Shown piece after piece: positions 59,066 through 64,000 of a stretch of 64,000 nt of DNA. Source of the DNA: Hyalella azteca (lineage: Eukaryota; Arthropoda; Malacostraca; Amphipoda; Hyalellidae); NCBI RefSeq assembly GCF_000764305.2, contig NW_025935883.1, forward strand, positions 97,912 through 161,911, read 5' to 3'. The notes beneath the pieces are model-generated. The model was not told where the DNA came from, did not search any database, and worked only from the letters and a program-made list of their open reading frames with translations. A program made the position numbers and the translations under genes. Position 1 is the stretch's first letter. Each line of letters opens with the position of its first letter.

Positions 59066-60786
59066 AGTGAATATACGTATACACTGTGGCAAACTTTATT
59101 CGAGGATGTAAAGGTCTGTTATTGTGTGTGTGCTTGTGAATCAAGGTCCTGAATATATAATGGGATATTTCCTGCACCAGCAAATATATTGTGCGTGGAA
59201 GGCAGGGAATGCGTTGGGAATATATTCCAGAACGCGTTGCAAAACGGGGAGGCAGGGATTGGAAAAATAATTTTAATTTGATTTCATAATTGAATTTCCT
59301 GACTTAAATTTAAAATAACGTGAAGCTATAATAACATTTTTAAATGAGACAACTGGTAATTCCGTTTTCTATTTTTATTACGGGTTTGAATGTGTATTTT
59401 TCAATTAACTATAATTAGCTTCATTATTATTATTAGGATTCAAGAAGACAGGATTCGAGATAACGGGTTTCTTAAATAACAGGATTGTGAATAAATTGTT
59501 TACTGACCTAATAATTGTTAAAGCTGTTTTTATATTAACATGTTTTTTGTGTGGGTCGTTTTTTCGAATGAAATGTAGCACAGTTTTGTTATATTCATAA
59601 GAAGTTCTATACAAAATCAGAGATAATCATAACAAGCTCGAAGCGCAGCTGAGAGTAAAATTGAGATTTGGATTAAACGCGAACTGAGATTAAGGAGTGA
59701 TTGATATCAAATAAATATTTTTCATCTGCGCCTTCAAGCACATCAGTAAATTTTTTCTCTCAACATTTTGCTCTGGCGTTCTTCTCGGCTAAATTGAGGG
59801 GGAAGGGGCTGGAATAGATAAATAGAATAAATAAATGTCTTCATAAAGGAAACATAAAGCAGCGTTACGAGAAATTGTGAATTGAATTGATAAGACTATT
59901 TTTCACACGATCGTTAACATGAGAGTTATGTTGGGAATAAATGCTAAACATGTTAAATGTTTTCTCGAAATTTGGTGCTCATCGTATATGAAACTTAATA
60001 CTTTTAACACTCTAGCCGAAGTATTAATTAACTTTGGATACTTGACTTTACCGTCTCAGTTGATAATGAGCGAAAGTGTCAGCCCAAATATAGGTACTCA
60101 TGATGAGTGTTGAGACTTGATACTTAGCAGGACTGTTTTTTCTTGAGACTTGACGTGGGTGTTATCATAACACATCATGTTTAACAAGAGTGTTATCGTA
60201 GCTCATCATGTACAACGCGCGTGTTTTCGCAGCACATCATGTAGAGTGTTGAATAGCGTGAGAGTTGGAAAAATAGTGGCATTTTTTTAACGCATTTTTC
60301 AGATTCGGCCGTGTCTGTCCCGAACGTATCAGGTACCAAATACGCGCGCCTCACGATCGCCCCAAGCTCGACAGGAATTTCATAAGATTTTATTTCGGCG
60401 CTTATTTCGCTCCGGCAACCGGAACCTAAAGCGGACATAGAGCTTCTAAATTACACTGCTATAAGAACTTGGGGCGTCCGTGTGCCAGCGGCTGACTTGT
60501 TGCATGTGTGCAGTCCGACTGTTCACTTGTGTGCAGTCCGACTGTTCACTTGTTGACGACCTCCACAGCCCGGCAGGGAGAGAGTCTGTCATCAACATTG
60601 CTAGCATCAAATTAATAAATAATGATCAATATAAACCGACATTTGTTTTGAAAAATGATGAACGGAAGGTTGTTATCTAAGAGCTCAATATGATGGCCAT
60701 CGCATTTAAAATTACACTTAGCCAGTAAACTCGTAAATTAATTCCTTAATAAGTTTTATTCCTTAAATTTAATCTTAAATTAGAAT

Positions 60787-60836
60787 TTAGTCCGCCGCCC
60801 GCTCGCCGATCATGATCGCCACGGCATTTGTGGTCG
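60787..60836 (-). CDS. Fragment E terminal exon e13b
   Basis: 50 nt, acceptor TTTCAG in the same phase as D e13b. Encodes TTNAVAIMIGERAAD then TAA. The first motif residue is Ala rather than Gly and the C-terminal IK helix end is missing. Confidence 0.7.
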
Positions 60837-61377
60837 CTGAAAGTGCAGTGTTTGGTTAATGTTTTTATTCTCATTAATTTTTAAAGGCATTAAAGATATT
60901 ACTTCTGAATTAATTGGTATTACTACTGCCAAACATTTATATTCTAAGCTTTCTTTGTTAAAAATGGTATTTCAAATTTACGGCAAAAATTTTATTCGTT
61001 TTTAATCATACGCGGCGCAATAATGATGGTAAAAGACACTTTGAAATCAATGGAAAAATGGATGTGCAGTCGTCTATCATGTCATGTGGAGCGCGCGTGA
61101 GAGTTTGTCATAAAGCACATAGCATCATGAAACTAATCTACATCTTGTAAGAGGCTTTATGATCTCGTGTGGGAGAAAAGCTTCAAGTCAGCATGGGCAT
61201 TTAACTTACATTTTTATCCACCAAATTAAACGCGTAAAAATGCACTTCATCTTCGATGCATTGAGTACATTAATAGTAGTAGTATAGTATAGTATAGTAT
61301 CTTCGGCATTAAAGAATAGGCCTGGATAGGCCTGTCGCCGATTCTTGTACTTTTCTTGACTAGACTGTTTAACGCGC

Positions 61378-61434
61378 CTTATTATCTTGAATATATCGGA
61401 CTCCGATGGCACGAAGATTCTCGTCGAACAGGAT
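61378..61434 (-). CDS. Fragment E exon e6
   Basis: 57 nt, identical to D e6, including the unusual GC donor AAG|GCGCGT. Confidence 0.8.
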
Positions 61435-62306
61435 CTGAAAAATTCATGATTAATGTCAATGAAACTGAATGTGCTGGTGGATACGTGGGTTAGTTGCCAC
61501 TAATTTATTTACATAGAATTATTTGCACTGATTATGTATTACATTCAGTACTTTATTATTTTCATAATTCAATTTACGAATTCTTCATCATGAGCCTTGA
61601 ATATAAGTGATATTTGCACCAGTTTATTGTAAACAATTAAAATAATTCGGTTGGGAACAATATGGAATTGACAAATGTATTACAGTTATGATATAATCAA
61701 CATGATACTTAGTGATTATAAATCTTATCGCTCATTATATTAGTTCATAATTATGTATAGCATAATTTTTTGCAATTAACTCACATAGTCACGTAATATA
61801 TTCATATTACGCAATTTTTGTTCGTATTGTATTTTGTATCAGAAAAAGTGTAGAAATAGGCCACAATTTTACCCTTGATAGCCAGTATGATCATGTGCAA
61901 CAGGATCAACGAAATCGAAATTCTATGACTAAAATACAACTGTCCAATTTTAGTCTCTTTTGAAAATAAATCATTCCTATAATACATTTCGAATGCTCAG
62001 TTTGAAAACTGCTGTTATGTATAGGATACATTACCATACCTATGTTATTTATATGTACCTAAGCTCAAAATAACTAGTGTTACCGTCTATTGACAAAAGA
62101 TTTAACTTTTGTTTATGAATACAATATATGCCGTCAATGTTATTCCTATCCCGTCACCGAAGTAACAGTCAATAGACAAAAGATCAACCCTTCGCAACAT
62201 ATAAATCAGCTGTTAAGAATGCTATTTGTATCCAAATTCGTGTTCCAGAGCAATAAGTCATAGAATTATTTATTCAAATAAAATACTAGATGCTATTAAG
62301 GCCGAC

Positions 62307-62428
62307 CTTGATGACCCGAGAGTTGGTTTGTAAGCGCAGGTTGGGGCGGTGGAGGTTTGGCTTGAGGAACGCGTCTGCCGACGAGTGGCGCTGTCGCTTG
62401 CGAGTGTTCACATCGGGGGCGTTGAAGC
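62307..62428 (-). CDS. Fragment E exon e5
   Basis: 122 nt, acceptor TCACAG, donor GTCGGC; same peptide as D e5 with one silent base change. Confidence 0.8.
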
Positions 62429-62602
62429 CTGTGAAGCATTAGATATGTTAATGGTCAATGTCAATAGACATTTTTATTCGGTAATAATACCAATTATACA
62501 TTTTATTTGAGAGTTTGTTAGCTGAATGTAGACTTTTACTGAAAATATTTATATTTTTTTCACGTATCCCCTTATATACATGAGGCGTTATACTGTTTAG
62601 AC

Positions 62603-64000
62603 ATTCAGTATTTTGCGAGATATTCCACGCTCACTGAATTTGGAATCACGGCCGCGAGACCGGCCGTGAGAGAGGCCGCGTTTTTGTCCGAGACGTCCTC
62701 CAACGACACTCCGTTTTCTTCGGGACAAGCAAGCCCCGCTGCCCTGTTGGAGACGCTTTGCGCACACACCCATTGTCACCCAAGCCTCAGTCTGCTCTGC
62801 AGTGAGATAGCGCAAACATCCGTGTTGCTCTTACCCGGACCAGCGAGGATTTTCTACTAGCGATAAGTAACCTTAAGTGATTAACATCCCATTTACCTAT
62901 ATAAATTGTGTGCCAACCGTAGAACGATAAACATGTGAGCCACCTTGCCCTGAAATGTAAATCAGCGGATCTATTCTACCACAGCTAACCCGTGTGTCGA
63001 CATTCAGTCGATGAAATTACGAAAGCTCATCGAATCCCATAGTAATCTCGAGTCTACTCAGTGATTTGATTATTATAATACAATAGCATTTTAAGTATCG
63101 TGATTGTTTGTGACGTCCCTATCTAACGTAAAAACCTGGGAAATTTCCGAAGCATCCCGCCATGAAACCAATATGGCGACCATGGCGTCACTGAACATGG
63201 CGGACTAGCCATGGTCTCTTCTTGAATCATAACCGTTTGCTTTGAGTACCTAGTAGTAATTCCTCAGTTATTAAATAGCAGTTCATAGCAGTTCACTAGA
63301 TTTATATTGTCTTCTATAGCATTTTAAGTATCGTGATTGTTTCTGACGTCCCTATCGAACGTAAAAACCTAGGAAATTTCCAAAGCGTCCCACCATGAAA
63401 TCAATATGGCGACCACGGCGTCGCTGAACATGGCGTCACTGAAAATGGCGGACTAGCCGTGTTCCCCCTCGTGAATCATAACCCTCTACTTTAAGTATCT
63501 AGTATAGACATAACTAGCATTATTTGGTTACCTAGATCCATGCGCTTACCTTATCCAATACCTTGCAGAAACCTAGGCGAGACAGGACACGTGGTAAAGA
63601 TCGTCCGAATACTAGTCACTTCGCCTCCCCCCGCCTAAATTAATAGTAAGCGGTCTAATTAGTATTGCTGATCTTAACGATGCCTTACCCTCAGACACAG
63701 GTCCGAGACGATATCTGAAACCTTCTCCATACTGCGGTTAATACATTAGTGCTGTAACGCAGCGCGCCTCCATCATTATTCTAGCGTAAGCTAGTTTATA
63801 GTAACGTAGCAAGTACCTTGTAACTCTTAGTGCCCAGACCAAGAGTATTTCGGAAGGATCTTCTTGCAACATTTCAAAACGTCGATGTTTAGCAGCCACC
63901 ACTCGTGGATCCGATATAACCCTACTGATGCCGATGACGATGTTTCACAAGTTCCTAGATTAGCCTATTTCGTTCGGTTCCCATTGTTGCATTCTATCAC
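62603..64000. other. Right end: possible repeat-derived DNA
   Basis: GC-richer than the introns, no convincing gene. A duplicated block with several ATGGCGG motifs occupies about 63085-63480. The 3' part could be transposon-derived, but no reverse transcriptase or transposase frame is present. Confidence 0.4.
63085..63490. repeat. Tandem duplication rich in ATGGCGG words
   Basis: Units at about 63087-63255 and 63318-63505 share CATTTTAAGTATCGTGATTG, GACGTCCCTAT and GAACATGGCG. The second has an extra GGCGTCACTGAAAATGGCGG segment. Confidence 0.85.

Larger units (their letters stand above)
55252..60786. other. Intergenic region between gene D and fragment E
   Basis: No gene recognised. Contains an ATACCGTATACC microsatellite, a 57-bp minisatellite and one foldback element. 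The stretch 55500-56000 is unique with no coding signal. Confidence 0.55.
60787..62428 (-). pseudogene. GMC fragment E: only e5, e6 and terminal exon
   Basis: Three exons of a D-like GMC gene: 62428-62307 (e5), 61434-61378 (e6), 60836-60787 (e13b). e5 and e6 lie in a segmental duplication of gene D; e13b is a different, diverged sequence (TTNAVAIMIGERAAD then TAA). The neighbouring 62603-64000 shows no e1-e4, and 60837-61377 is too short for e7-e13a. Since e13b is not a copy of D, a separate D-like gene once stood here. Upstream exons might lie beyond the window, but e7-e12 are gone. Confidence 0.75.
61371..62602. repeat. Segmental duplication, copy 2 (fragment E)
   Basis: Same orientation as copy 1. 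About 220 bp longer, mostly from extra sequence around 61800-62040 in the e5-e6 intron. Confidence 0.88.

Overview
The window looks like nuclear DNA of an arthropod, most likely a crustacean (malacostracan or amphipod; inferred from gene family and genome style, not proven). Genes are split into many short GC-rich exons with GT-AG introns. These sit in AT-rich, microsatellite-laden DNA with long gene-poor stretches. There is no bacterial gene organisation.

All recognisable coding content belongs to one family: a tandem cluster of FAD-dependent GMC oxidoreductases (glucose dehydrogenase-like; exact substrate unknown). I number the shared exons e1-e13; their lengths and phases are almost identical between copies. 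Gene A (+, 4342-11115) lacks a visible first exon and part of e5 plus e6. Gene B (+, 17486-24285) runs e1-e6 then e10-e13. Gene C (+, 31723-41967) has everything but e5. Gene D (-, 55251-43366) has e1-e10 plus a terminal exon split in two, and lacks e11-e12. Fragment E (-, 62428-60787) has only e5, e6 and the last exon. A-C point the same way; D and E face them. D and E share an extra intron in the terminal exon. No surviving exon contains a frameshift or stop. Each gene nevertheless lacks a different block, so either the genes are degenerating or the assembly dropped pieces.

The assembly is imperfect. Two perfect 38-bp Nextera mate-pair junction adapters lie at 53438 and 53734. A half mosaic end with an N lies near 14063, and another N at 21374 falls exactly where gene B loses three exons.

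The most unusual biology is the tandem repeats. Many minisatellites here start at, or contain, an exon-intron boundary of these genes. Examples are about eleven copies of the e9 donor of gene C, six copies of its e1 acceptor, and arrays of the e13 acceptor in both B and C. Others are copies of the e10 exon end in A, the e7 donor in D, and three copies of the e13a donor in D. The arrays create rows of decoy splice sites. Gene D also uses three GC donors.

Other content: a foldback (MITE-like) element in four copies, one with a matching empty site; a recent segmental duplication (50571-51579 and 61371-62602); and several intergenic duplications. I found no tRNA, rRNA, CRISPR array or intact transposase gene.
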